Shown: positions 8,454 through 15,570 of the stretch, one piece after another
How positions within the stretch are numbered: the first letter of the stretch is position 1
How the letters are laid out: each line of letters opens with the position of its first letter
Assembly (NCBI GenBank): GCA_020632665.1
Contig: JACKFC010000039.1
Location: forward strand, 1-36,912
Direction: 5' to 3'
Length of the DNA stretch: 36,912 bases
Source of the DNA: Deltaproteobacteria bacterium
GTDB lineage: Bacteria; Myxococcota_A; UBA9042
The notes under the pieces: generated by a model
The model's database searches: none
What the model saw: only the letters and a program-made list of their open reading frames with translations
What the model was told of the DNA's origin: nothing
Position numbers and translations under genes: made by a program

Positions 8454-9244
8454 GCTTTCTTCCGCGCGGCCAGCTGCGCGACGACGCGGCGCAGCTCGCG
8501 CTGGCAGTCGTCGCTAAACCAGAACTGAATGAAGCCGTCGACCTCGGCGTCGAGGCCGCTGGCGATGGCGTTGGCGTGCGGCGCACGCAGGGCGGCCTTG
8601 GTTCCGCGGCGCGCGGCATCGGGCCGGGCGATGCGACGCAGCACCTCGGCCCGGGCCTGCTCGACGACCCGATCCGCCGCGACGACCTCGTCGACGAAGC
8701 CAACCGCCAGCGCTTCCAGCGGCGAGAACATCAGCCCTTGGGTCAACACGCGCTCGGCGATCCGCTGGCCGAGCATCGAGCGCACGATCTCGCAGAGGAA
8801 AACCGGCACGGCGAGGCCGACCTCGACCTCGTTCAGGCCCATCTTGTAGGGCCCGTCGGCCATGATGCGATGGTCCGCGGTGATGGCGAGGACGGTGCCG
8901 CCGGCGGGGGCGTGGCCTTCGAGCGCCGCGACGACGCAGAGCGGCGTGCTCCACAGGCGCAGGAACATACCCGCGAATTGGGCCCAGAACGCGCGCATCC
9001 CGGCCTCGTCCAAGGCCAGCAGCGCGGGCAGATCCAGGCCAGCGGAGAAGAGCCCGGGCCGGCCAGCCAAGATGATCCCACGGACCTCGGGGTCCTGCTC
9101 GAGGGTGTCGAGCGCGGCGACCAGATCGGCGCAGAACGTGCCCTCGATCGCGTTCACAGGTGGGCGGACCAGGCGCAGGGTGGCGACGCTGCCGTCCTTC
9201 TCGATCCGGACGCTGGAGGTTTGGCTGTTCGGCGGGGTGGTCAT
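8450..9244 (-). CDS. Enoyl-CoA hydratase/isomerase family protein, probable delta3-delta2-enoyl-CoA isomerase
   Basis: A 264-residue crotonase-fold protein. Visible family blocks are VRGIILAGRPGLFSAGLDLP (CoA and oxyanion-hole region), LEGHAPAGGTVLAITADHRI (second oxyanion-hole Gly-Gly) and YKMGLNEVEVGLAVP. The single Glu in GLNE matches the catalytic base of mitochondrial ECI1-type enoyl-CoA isomerases, and there is no second hydratase Glu in the GHAPAGG segment. I therefore infer an isomerase that moves a 3-double bond to the 2-position during beta-oxidation of unsaturated fatty acids. It would act in the cytoplasm on acyl-CoA. GGAG stands 6 nt before the ATG. Co-transcribed with cutA by a 4-bp overlap, an association with no obvious functional logic. 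Confidence 0.88.
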   Translation of the reverse strand: MTTPPNSQTSSVRIEKDGSVATLRLVRPPVNAIEGTFCADLVAALDTLEQDPEVRGIILAGRPGLFSAGLDLPALLALDEAGMRAFWAQFAGMFLRLWSTPLCVVAALEGHAPAGGTVLAITADHRIMADGPYKMGLNEVEVGLAVPVFLCEIVRSMLGQRIAERVLTQGLMFSPLEALAVGFVDEVVAADRVVEQARAEVLRRIARPDAARRGTKAALRAPHANAIASGLDAEVDGFIQFWFSDDCQRELRRVVAQLAARKKA

Positions 9245-9276
9245 GTCGGCTCCGGGGGGCTTTCGGTCGGGCGCGA

Positions 9277-9310
9277 GGCGCGATCGGCGTGGCGCGATCG
9301 GCGAGGCGCG
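9277..9310 (+). repeat. Short tandem repeat in a divergent intergenic region
   Basis: Two 14-bp copies of GGCGCGATCGGCG plus one variable base (9277-9290, 9291-9304) and the first 6 bp of a third. It lies between the divergent isomerase and kinase genes, so it could overlap their control region; each copy contains the palindrome CGATCG. It may also be slippage in G+C-rich DNA. Confidence 0.5.
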
Positions 9311-9351
9311 GAAAAGTAGCGCACGGCCGGGACCGTTGCCAGACTGCCGCC

Positions 9352-10416
9352 ATGCAGCGCCCTGCCCTCCCCCTCCATGATCTCGACGCGCTCCTCGGAG
9401 CGGTGGTCGACCGTTTCGCCCTGACCGGCGCCGGCCGCGGCCCGATTCGCCCGCTCGGCGGCGGCCTGATCAACGATACCTTCGCGGTCGGCGACGGCTG
9501 GGTGCTGCAGCGCCTGCATCCGATCTTCGCGGCCGAGGTCAACGACGATATCGCCGCGCTGGTGCCGCTGCTGCGTGCCCGCGGCGTGCCGGTGCCGGCG
9601 ATCGCGCACAGCCACGATGGGCCGCCCTACGTCCGCATCGACGAGCCGGACGATCCGCGCACCGGGGTCTGGCGCATCCTCGAGCGGCTGCCGGGGAGCA
9701 CCTCGCCGCACGTCGGCGCCGCCCGCCGGGCCCATGACGCCGCCGCGCTGGTCGGTCGCTTCCACGCCGCGCTGGACGGCGTGCCGCACGATTTCGCCTT
9801 CACCCGCGCCGGCGCGCACGATACCGCGGCGCATATGGCGACGCTGCGCGCGGCGATCCGCGACCACCGTGAGCATCGCCTCTTCGCCGAGGTCAGCGCC
9901 CTGCACGAGCTGATCGAGGCGGCGTGGGCCGGCCTCGCCGTACCGGACGACCTGCCGCTGCGGATCATCCACGGCGACCTGAAGATCTCCAACGTGCTCT
10001 TCGACGAGCAGCGCGCCGTTGGCCTGATCGACCTGGACACCATGGCCTGGATGGACCTCGGCGCCGAGCTCGGCGACGCGCTGCGCTCCTGGTGCAACCG
10101 CGCCGGCGAGGACGAAGCGGCCGCGCTCGACGCCGACGTCTTCACCGCGGCCATCGCCGGCTATGCCGAGACCGGTTCGGCCAGCGCCGCCGAGCGGGAG
10201 GCGATCGTGCCGGGCTTGCTGCGGATCAGCCTGGAGCTCTCGGCCCGATTCGCCGCCGACGCGCTGAACGAACGCTATTTCGGCTGGGATCCGGCCCGCG
10301 CTCCGGGTCGCGGCGAGCACAACCTGCTCCGCGCGCGTGGCCAATTCTCGCTGCATCTCGCCGTGGCCCAGGCCCGGCCGACGCTCGAGCGCGCCGTCCG
10401 CAGCAGCCCCTGGTAG
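9352..10416 (+). CDS. Phosphotransferase (APH/choline kinase fold), N-acetylhexosamine 1-kinase-like
   Basis: A 354-residue protein-kinase-like small-molecule kinase. The N-terminal lobe has LGGGLINDTFAVGDGWVLQR, close to the GHINDTY...LQR pattern of NahK-type N-acetylhexosamine 1-kinases, and WRILERLPGSTSPH in the hinge region. The C-terminal lobe has the catalytic loop IIHGDLKISNVLF and the metal-binding Asp of GLIDLDTM. A sugar such as GalNAc or GlcNAc is the likely acceptor, but the family also phosphorylates other small alcohols, and there is no sugar operon next to it to decide. The ATG at 9352 begins the conserved region; the ribosome-binding site is weak. It converges on the next gene with a 12-bp gap. 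Confidence 0.82.
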   Translation: MQRPALPLHDLDALLGAVVDRFALTGAGRGPIRPLGGGLINDTFAVGDGWVLQRLHPIFAAEVNDDIAALVPLLRARGVPVPAIAHSHDGPPYVRIDEPDDPRTGVWRILERLPGSTSPHVGAARRAHDAAALVGRFHAALDGVPHDFAFTRAGAHDTAAHMATLRAAIRDHREHRLFAEVSALHELIEAAWAGLAVPDDLPLRIIHGDLKISNVLFDEQRAVGLIDLDTMAWMDLGAELGDALRSWCNRAGEDEAAALDADVFTAAIAGYAETGSASAAEREAIVPGLLRISLELSARFAADALNERYFGWDPARAPGRGEHNLLRARGQFSLHLAVAQARPTLERAVRSSPW

Positions 10417-10428
10417 CAGGCGCTCGGC

Positions 10429-11523
10429 TCAGACGCCGGGCGGTTCGACCTCGCCACCGTCGAGCGAGCCGGTCGCGGTGAACGCCGCGCCGCCCGGAGC
10501 GTCGTCGCCCACGGCGGCGACCAACTCGGCGAACGCGGCGGCCAGCGCGTCGCCGGCGTCTTCGAGATCGAGGCCGACCTCGACCACCTCCGGCACCTCA
10601 CGCGCCCGCAGCGAGGCGACGCGCTCCTCGACCCAGGCGTCGTTGGCGCCGCGGTGCAGGCCGGCGAAGAGCGCGACCTCGTCGGCGTGCAGGGCGGAGC
10701 GGCGGCGCAGCACCGAGGCGAGCTCGGCGGCCGGCAGCAGCGGCGCGACCGCGAGCAACAACCAGAGCGGGCACCGCGGATTTCCGGCGATCGCGAGCAG
10801 CACCCCGTCGCGTTTGCGCCAGCGCGGCGCCAGCAGAATCGACCACAACGACCACGGGTGGGTCGTGCGGTTGCTGGCGAGCCGGATCATCTCCGGCAGA
10901 CCCAGACGCGGGTTGGCGGCGAGGAGCTCGACCACGGCGGGATCGATATCGACCAGCAGCGGGCGCCACTGCTCTGGCGATTGCTGCCTGGCGCGCTGCC
11001 GGCGCACGCCGAGCGGCAGGTGCTCGATGGTCACGTGCGGCGGCGGCACGCGGCCTTCGAGCGGGTCCGGCAGGCGGAAGAGCTCGCGCAGCAGGCCGGG
11101 GACGAAGCGCAGCCCGTGCCGGCTCGCCGCGCCGGTGATGGCCGCGATCTCGCGCTCGTGCGGCCAATCGCGGGCGTGATCCTGCTCGAGCGGACCGGCC
11201 GGCAGGCGCGGCCGGGGGCGCACAGCCAGAACCATCGCCAAGAACGCCAGGTAGACGGTGCGCGCGGCGGTGTCGCCGCTCTCGCAGGCGGCGCGTTCGA
11301 GCAGCAGCGCGACGGCCAGCGGCTCCTCGACCCGCATCGCGCTGGCGACCCGCCCGACGCGCATCGGCTCCTGCTCCAAGGCGACGATCGCGCGCTCGAG
11401 CAGCTTCGCCGCCTCGGCGGCTTCGTGCCCACGGTGGTGCGGCGTGCGGTCGCGATCGCCGAGCAGCGTCACCCCGTTGCCGTCGACCAGATCGAGCAGG
11501 TCCTGTTCGTCGAGGTCGGTCAT
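10429..11523 (-). CDS. Hypothetical protein with leucine-rich-repeat-variant-like segment
   Basis: A 364-residue protein of unknown function, without signal peptide or membrane helix. The middle carries repeated units of the type LAANPRLGLPEMIRLASNR and IAGNPRCPLWLLLAVAPLLP. These resemble LRV (leucine-rich repeat variant) repeats, short helical solenoids built around an NP-x(2-3)-P/L motif. The N-terminal third is helical, rich in Ala, Glu and Leu; the C-terminal end is acidic. The start ATG overlaps the upstream stop by 4 bp (ATGA), so it is the last gene of the FHA/LeuA/channel operon. A scaffold or regulatory adaptor is possible, but this is only inferred from the repeats. Confidence 0.75.
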   Translation of the reverse strand: MTDLDEQDLLDLVDGNGVTLLGDRDRTPHHRGHEAAEAAKLLERAIVALEQEPMRVGRVASAMRVEEPLAVALLLERAACESGDTAARTVYLAFLAMVLAVRPRPRLPAGPLEQDHARDWPHEREIAAITGAASRHGLRFVPGLLRELFRLPDPLEGRVPPPHVTIEHLPLGVRRQRARQQSPEQWRPLLVDIDPAVVELLAANPRLGLPEMIRLASNRTTHPWSLWSILLAPRWRKRDGVLLAIAGNPRCPLWLLLAVAPLLPAAELASVLRRRSALHADEVALFAGLHRGANDAWVEERVASLRAREVPEVVEVGLDLEDAGDALAAAFAELVAAVGDDAPGGAAFTATGSLDGGEVEPPGV

Positions 11524-12398
11524 CGCAGGTCGACCTCGACCGAGCTGGTCAGACCGGCCTCGATGCGGATCTTGTAGGTCTTGTCGATCTGCTTGTCGGT
11601 ACGGACCAGGCGGACGGTGTGCTGGCCGGGCGCGAGCGTCCAGTTCAGCACCGGCGTCCGCTCGGGCAGCTTTTCGCCGTCGACGTAGACGTCGGTCGAC
11701 GGCACCGAATCGACGAAGAGGTAGCCGCTCGCACCCTCGGCGGCGTCGGGGCCGTGGTAGGCGATATCGCCGACCTTGGCGCGCACTTCGGCGCGGACGA
11801 CGCGGACGAAGCGGGCGTAGGCGCCGTGGTCCGCGGCCATCGGATCACGCACCTGGACCGTCTGCTCCTTGCCGCCGAGGCGCAGCGAGAGCTCGTAGAT
11901 CGGCTGCGGGCTCTGGTTCGGCAGCGGATGGTCCTTGGTCGCTCCCTCGAGCGGCGGCGCGTCGGGCAGGCGGTCGGCGGCCTCGGCCCGCAAGCGCGCG
12001 AAGATGCGGCGCAGCTCGTCCCGGCTGATCAGCTCGGTACGGATCACCGCGTCGCGCCGCCCCATCATGCCGCGCAGGTGTGAGACGACGCCGGCGCTGC
12101 CACGTGCGGTGATCTCGTAAGCGACGTATTGGAAGGGACCGGGGTTCGCGCGCAGGAAGACGCGCGCCGCGGCGCCGTCGAGCCCATCGGCGTTGGCGGC
12201 GGCGGGTGCGTCGCCATCGTCTTCCAGCACGGTGGGCAAGGGGATCTTCTCGGCGAGGGTGCGCGTATCCTTGGCCGGAGGCGCCTCGACCGGGGCAGGC
12301 GCGACCACCGGCTCGGCTCGGGTCTGCGGAGCGCCGCAGCCGGGGAGCCCGATCGCGGAGGTGAAGAGCGCGACGACCAGGGCCATGGCCTGCAGCAC
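11520..12398 (-). CDS. Internal reading: PEGA-domain lipoprotein (possibly a separate gene)
   Basis: The last 292 codons of the long channel frame look like an independent lipoprotein. From the GTG at 12398 or the ATG at 12386 there is a hydrophobic signal (MALVVALFTSAIGLPGC) with a lipobox-like LPGC. A Pro/Ala linker follows, then a globular region of about 180 residues. The C-terminal 70 residues fit a PEGA domain (YLFVDSVPSTDVYVDGEKLP ... APGQHTVRLVRTD). PEGA domains are small surface or periplasmic beta-sandwiches. No in-frame stop separates it from the upstream channel; a TAG lies at 12415-12413 just before it, one base out of frame, after a GGGG run. Whether it is made as a separate protein cannot be settled from sequence. 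Confidence 0.55.
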   Translation of the reverse strand: MLQAMALVVALFTSAIGLPGCGAPQTRAEPVVAPAPVEAPPAKDTRTLAEKIPLPTVLEDDGDAPAAANADGLDGAAARVFLRANPGPFQYVAYEITARGSAGVVSHLRGMMGRRDAVIRTELISRDELRRIFARLRAEAADRLPDAPPLEGATKDHPLPNQSPQPIYELSLRLGGKEQTVQVRDPMAADHGAYARFVRVVRAEVRAKVGDIAYHGPDAAEGASGYLFVDSVPSTDVYVDGEKLPERTPVLNWTLAPGQHTVRLVRTDKQIDKTYKIRIEAGLTSSVEVDLR

Positions 12399-13676
12399 AC
12401 GCCCGCCGGGCCCTACCCCGCCGCCACCGTGGTCGACCTTGCGCTGGCCGCGCAGCTCGACGGTGCGGCGATGGACCGCGGCGGCGGTGGTCGCCATCGG
12501 CGAGAACGAGCCGAAGGGGCAGTGCTGCTCGACGTGGCGGGCGATCTCCTGCGAGGTGATGCGGGCGACGACGGGGACCTGCGCGTCTTGCTCGGAGAGG
12601 CGCAGGCCGAGGTGCAGGTTGACCGAGTCCTGATCGGTCAGCGCGAGCACCGCACCGGCGCTCCACACCGAAGCCAGGTCGAGCGTATCGTCGATCGTCG
12701 CGTCGCCGAGCACGACCGGGATCCGCTGCGAGCGCAGCAGCGCGACGTTGTGCGCGTCGGCGTCAGCCTCGATGACGACCACGCGCAGGCCGGAGCGGCG
12801 CAGCAGCTCGGCGACCTGGGCGCCCACCGTGCCGGCACCGACCACCACCACGTGGCCGGCCATATGCACCGAGACGCGGGAGAAGAGCGAGCCGAGCCGG
12901 CGGGTGAGCAGCCAATCGGCGAGCAAACCGATCATGGCGGCCATGAAGCCCGAGCCGAGCAACATCACGACCATGCCGACGATCTTCGCCTCGTCCGAGG
13001 CGTGGCGGAGGTTGATGTCACCGTAGCCTACCGAGAGCACCGTGACCCAGACGAAGTAGACCGCGTCGAGGAAGGAGAGGTGCAGCTCACGGCTGAAATA
13101 CCAGGCTGTCGGCAGCAAGATGGCGACGAAGGCGACGAAGACCGACCAGAAGAGCGCGCTCGGCCGCGGCATGACGCCGAGCAACAGCCCGGCGAGCTGG
13201 CGGTGCGCGCCGACTGCGCCGCGTGGCTGTTGCAGCAGCGCCATCGCCCGCTCGACCGCGACCGGCGCCGCGGCGGTGGCGGTCGAGAAGACCTCGACGC
13301 CGGGCACGCTGCCCTGCACGAAGCGACGCAGCGCCGGATCGTCGAGGCGGACCAGCACCGGCAGGTCGGGCACTTGGTGCCGCGCGACCAACGCGGCGTC
13401 GACGTTGACGCTCTCGTCGCCACCGGCGAAGACCAGCACGCCGACGTTGCGCAGCTGCATGTGCTCGAGTTCCCAGGCCCAGGGTGGCGCGCCGACCTCG
13501 TGGACAACCCCGAGCTCGTCGAGCACCGGCCGCAGGTCGCGGGCCTCTTCGTGGGTCAGCAGCGCGCCGGCGGGTAGCCCCTCGGCACGCAGCCGCCGGA
13601 GCACCTCGAGACCGAGGGGCTCCATGCCGACGACGACGACTGGGCGGTCGCCCGCGTCAGGAGGCGATGCCGGCAT
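11520..13676 (-). CDS. Two-TM potassium channel with RCK domains on both sides of the pore, in frame with a PEGA lipoprotein
   Basis: The frame encodes 718 residues. Residues 12-150 form a Rossmann/RCK-like domain (PVVVVGMEPLGLEVLRRL). Residues 174-262 contain two membrane helices and a pore loop with the K+ selectivity filter SVGYGD at 215-220. Residues 274-385 are a TrkA-N/RCK domain with HVVVVGAGTVGAQVAELL and an acidic residue after the second strand (VVVIEAD), as in NAD(H)-binding RCK domains. From residue 431 the frame continues into a lipoprotein-like signal and PEGA domain (separate entry). The ATG at 13676 overlaps the LeuA-like gene's end by 20 bp; upstream in-frame codons are its shadow. 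The channel part is confident. The join may be a true fusion, or two genes merged by one extra base in a G run. Confidence 0.82.
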   Translation of the reverse strand: MPASPPDAGDRPVVVVGMEPLGLEVLRRLRAEGLPAGALLTHEEARDLRPVLDELGVVHEVGAPPWAWELEHMQLRNVGVLVFAGGDESVNVDAALVARHQVPDLPVLVRLDDPALRRFVQGSVPGVEVFSTATAAAPVAVERAMALLQQPRGAVGAHRQLAGLLLGVMPRPSALFWSVFVAFVAILLPTAWYFSRELHLSFLDAVYFVWVTVLSVGYGDINLRHASDEAKIVGMVVMLLGSGFMAAMIGLLADWLLTRRLGSLFSRVSVHMAGHVVVVGAGTVGAQVAELLRRSGLRVVVIEADADAHNVALLRSQRIPVVLGDATIDDTLDLASVWSAGAVLALTDQDSVNLHLGLRLSEQDAQVPVVARITSQEIARHVEQHCPFGSFSPMATTAAAVHRRTVELRGQRKVDHGGGGVGPGGRVLQAMALVVALFTSAIGLPGCGAPQTRAEPVVAPAPVEAPPAKDTRTLAEKIPLPTVLEDDGDAPAAANADGLDGAAARVFLRANPGPFQYVAYEITARGSAGVVSHLRGMMGRRDAVIRTELISRDELRRIFARLRAEAADRLPDAPPLEGATKDHPLPNQSPQPIYELSLRLGGKEQTVQVRDPMAADHGAYARFVRVVRAEVRAKVGDIAYHGPDAAEGASGYLFVDSVPSTDVYVDGEKLPERTPVLNWTLAPGQHTVRLVRTDKQIDKTYKIRIEAGLTSSVEVDLR

Positions 13677-14964
13677 AGCTCGGCACGAAGCTCGCCGCCT
13701 CAGCCGCCTCACGCTCGGCGAGCAGGCCGCCGGAGACGAGGTGTCGCAAGATGGCGTCGTCGGACAAGGTGACGTCGCTCCGTTTGGCCAGCGCGAAGAC
13801 CGCGTCGACACGCGCGTCGGTGACGTCGAGGCCGTGCTCGTGCAACCAGAACTGGATATTGCTGCGGCCGGAGTAGAAGCCGATATCGACCCGCTGCCGA
13901 CAGCCGAAATCCGCGGCCGGCACCGACGAGTAGACGCGGTCGGCGAGCTCGCGGTCGCCCCGCTGCAGCGCCTTGATCACCGCGGCGGCGTGAACCCCCG
14001 TCGCCGTGCGGAAGGCGTCGGAGCCGAAGACCGGATAGTTGTACGGGATCGGCACCTCGTAGGCGGCGCTGACCTTCTCGACGTAGGCCCGCAGCGGGCG
14101 CAGGTCGCGGTCGATGATGCCGAGCAGCTTCAGGTTGATCAGCAGCAGGTCGATGCTGGTATTGCCGACCCGCTCACCGACGCCGATGGCCGTGCCGTGG
14201 ACGCGGTCGACGCCGTGCTCGAGGGCGAAGAGGTTCAGCGTCAGCGCGAGGCCGCGGTCGTTGTGGCCGTGCCAATCGACCTTGACGTGCTCGGCGCCCC
14301 AGGCACGGAGCAGCGAGCGCACGTAGTTGAGCAGGTTGAGCAGGCCGTCGGGCGTCGCGTGGCCCACCGTATCGGTCAGGATCAAGCGGTCGGCGCCCTC
14401 TTCGATCGCCGTCTGGAAGAGCGCCGAGAGCGTCTGCGGGTGGCTGCGGATCGTGTCTTCGGTGACGAACGAGACGGTGCAGCCGTTCTGCACCGCCAGC
14501 CGGGTCGCGTCGCGCACCAAGCCGACCATCTTCTGCAGATCCCAGCCCTCGACCAGCTGGCGGATCGGCGAGCTGCCGATGAAGGCGCAGATCTCCAGCG
14601 GCACACCGGTTTTCTGCGAGATGTCGACGGCCGCGCCGATATCGTTGGGGTGGGTCCGCGCCGCCGTATTCGGCGTCAGCCGCATCTTGCAGTCACGGGC
14701 CTCTTCGACGATGCGGGTGACGTCGTCGATCGCCTGCTGCCCGGCGCCGGGGAGGCCGACGTCGGCATATTCGATCCCGCAGGCCTCCATCAGGTGCAGG
14801 ATCTCGAGCTTGTCGCCGATGCTCGGGTTGCGCACCGAAGGCGATTGGATGCCGTCGCGCAGCGTCTCGTCCATCAGGGTGAAGCCGGCGCCGATGACCT
14901 TGCCGCGGCGCGCGACCTCGTTCCAATCGTAGATGATCGGCTGCTCGCCGGTGCGCTCGCTCAT
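13657..14964 (-). CDS. LeuA-family (DRE-TIM) acyltransferase, 2-isopropylmalate/homocitrate synthase-like
   Basis: A 435-residue DRE-TIM metallolyase. Metal and catalytic motifs are present: DETLRDGIQSPS near residue 31 (canonical DxTLRDG, catalytic Arg, metal Asp), VDWHGHNDRG (HxH metal ligands) and GIGVGERVGNTSID (metal-binding Asn). The family condenses acetyl-CoA with a 2-oxoacid. The classical DRDGEQ is changed to DG-IQ and there is no full C-terminal leucine-feedback (LeuA dimer) domain. The exact substrate is therefore uncertain: 2-isopropylmalate, citramalate and homocitrate synthase activities are all possible. The ATG at 14964 overlaps the FHA gene's stop by 4 bp, and the 3' end overlaps the channel gene by 20 bp. 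No other leucine or lysine pathway gene is nearby. Confidence 0.85.
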   Translation of the reverse strand: MSERTGEQPIIYDWNEVARRGKVIGAGFTLMDETLRDGIQSPSVRNPSIGDKLEILHLMEACGIEYADVGLPGAGQQAIDDVTRIVEEARDCKMRLTPNTAARTHPNDIGAAVDISQKTGVPLEICAFIGSSPIRQLVEGWDLQKMVGLVRDATRLAVQNGCTVSFVTEDTIRSHPQTLSALFQTAIEEGADRLILTDTVGHATPDGLLNLLNYVRSLLRAWGAEHVKVDWHGHNDRGLALTLNLFALEHGVDRVHGTAIGVGERVGNTSIDLLLINLKLLGIIDRDLRPLRAYVEKVSAAYEVPIPYNYPVFGSDAFRTATGVHAAAVIKALQRGDRELADRVYSSVPAADFGCRQRVDIGFYSGRSNIQFWLHEHGLDVTDARVDAVFALAKRSDVTLSDDAILRHLVSGGLLAEREAAEAASFVPSYAGIAS

Positions 14965-15497
14965 TCCTTGCTCCGCCCCGACTTTCGCTCGGCCTTGCTG
15001 CCGCTGCGGGCCTTGGCCGGCTGCTTCGGCCGCGACTTGGCCTTCATCGTGGCTGGGATCGTGTCGCGCTCGCCGAACGAGAAGCGCCAGCTCACGGCGC
15101 CGAAGGTCAGCAGCGTGTCGCGGACCAATCGCTCCTTCTTGCCCTTCTTCAACTCGCGACCGGCGAGCAGCGTACCGAGCCGGCTGCCGAGGTGCTCGAG
15201 GTAGACGGCACCGTCCTCGTAGACCAGCCGGGCGTGCTGCGGCGCGACCGTTTGGTGCTCGATGCGCGCACCTGCGTCGGCGGCCGAGCCGATGACGACC
15301 TTGTCGTCGCGCAGCGCGATCGTCTGCTTGCCGTCCTCGCTGACCAGCGTGCCCCAGGGCTTGCGCTCGTCTTTCGCGGCGCCCTCTGCGTCGCCCTCGG
15401 CGGCGAGCACGGAGCCCGCGAGCAGCAGGCCCGCGCCGAGCACGCCAGCGACGAGCAGCGCACGACGCGTCGTGGTGGTACCGATTCGTGCGTTCAT
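14961..15497 (-). CDS. Exported FHA-domain protein
   Basis: 178 residues: a signal peptide with an arginine pair (TRRALLVAGVLGAGLLLAGS, cut after VLAAE), an FHA domain at about residues 45-135, and a Lys/Arg/Pro-rich tail (KAKSRPKQPAKARSGSKAER). FHA features are the opening strand with VVIGSAADAG, the QHARLVYEDG block and the HLGSRLGTLLAG block. FHA domains normally bind phosphothreonine in the cytoplasm. Here the export signal places the domain in the periplasm, or the N-terminal segment anchors it with the domain outside. The conserved Arg after G-S is not obvious (GSAADAGARI), so phosphopeptide binding may be lost. GGGAGG precedes the ATG at 15497 by 5 nt. First gene of the operon with the LeuA-like enzyme. 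Confidence 0.82.
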   Translation of the reverse strand: MNARIGTTTTRRALLVAGVLGAGLLLAGSVLAAEGDAEGAAKDERKPWGTLVSEDGKQTIALRDDKVVIGSAADAGARIEHQTVAPQHARLVYEDGAVYLEHLGSRLGTLLAGRELKKGKKERLVRDTLLTFGAVSWRFSFGERDTIPATMKAKSRPKQPAKARSGSKAERKSGRSKE

Positions 15498-15540
15498 TCG
15501 ATCCTCCCGTCGCCGCGCCGTAGGCCGCGACCACCCCGTC

Positions 15541-15570
15541 AATCTGGCCCTTGCCGCCACACTGGGTCAA
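15541..15570 (-). promoter_or_regulatory. Candidate promoter of the FHA/LeuA/channel operon
   Basis: On the minus strand TTGACC (15570-15565) is followed after 18 bp by CAGATT (15546-15541), about 45 bp before the FHA start codon. The -35 box overlaps the stop codon of the pabC-like gene. This suggests the FHA operon can be transcribed separately from pabB-pabC. Pattern evidence only. Confidence 0.4.
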
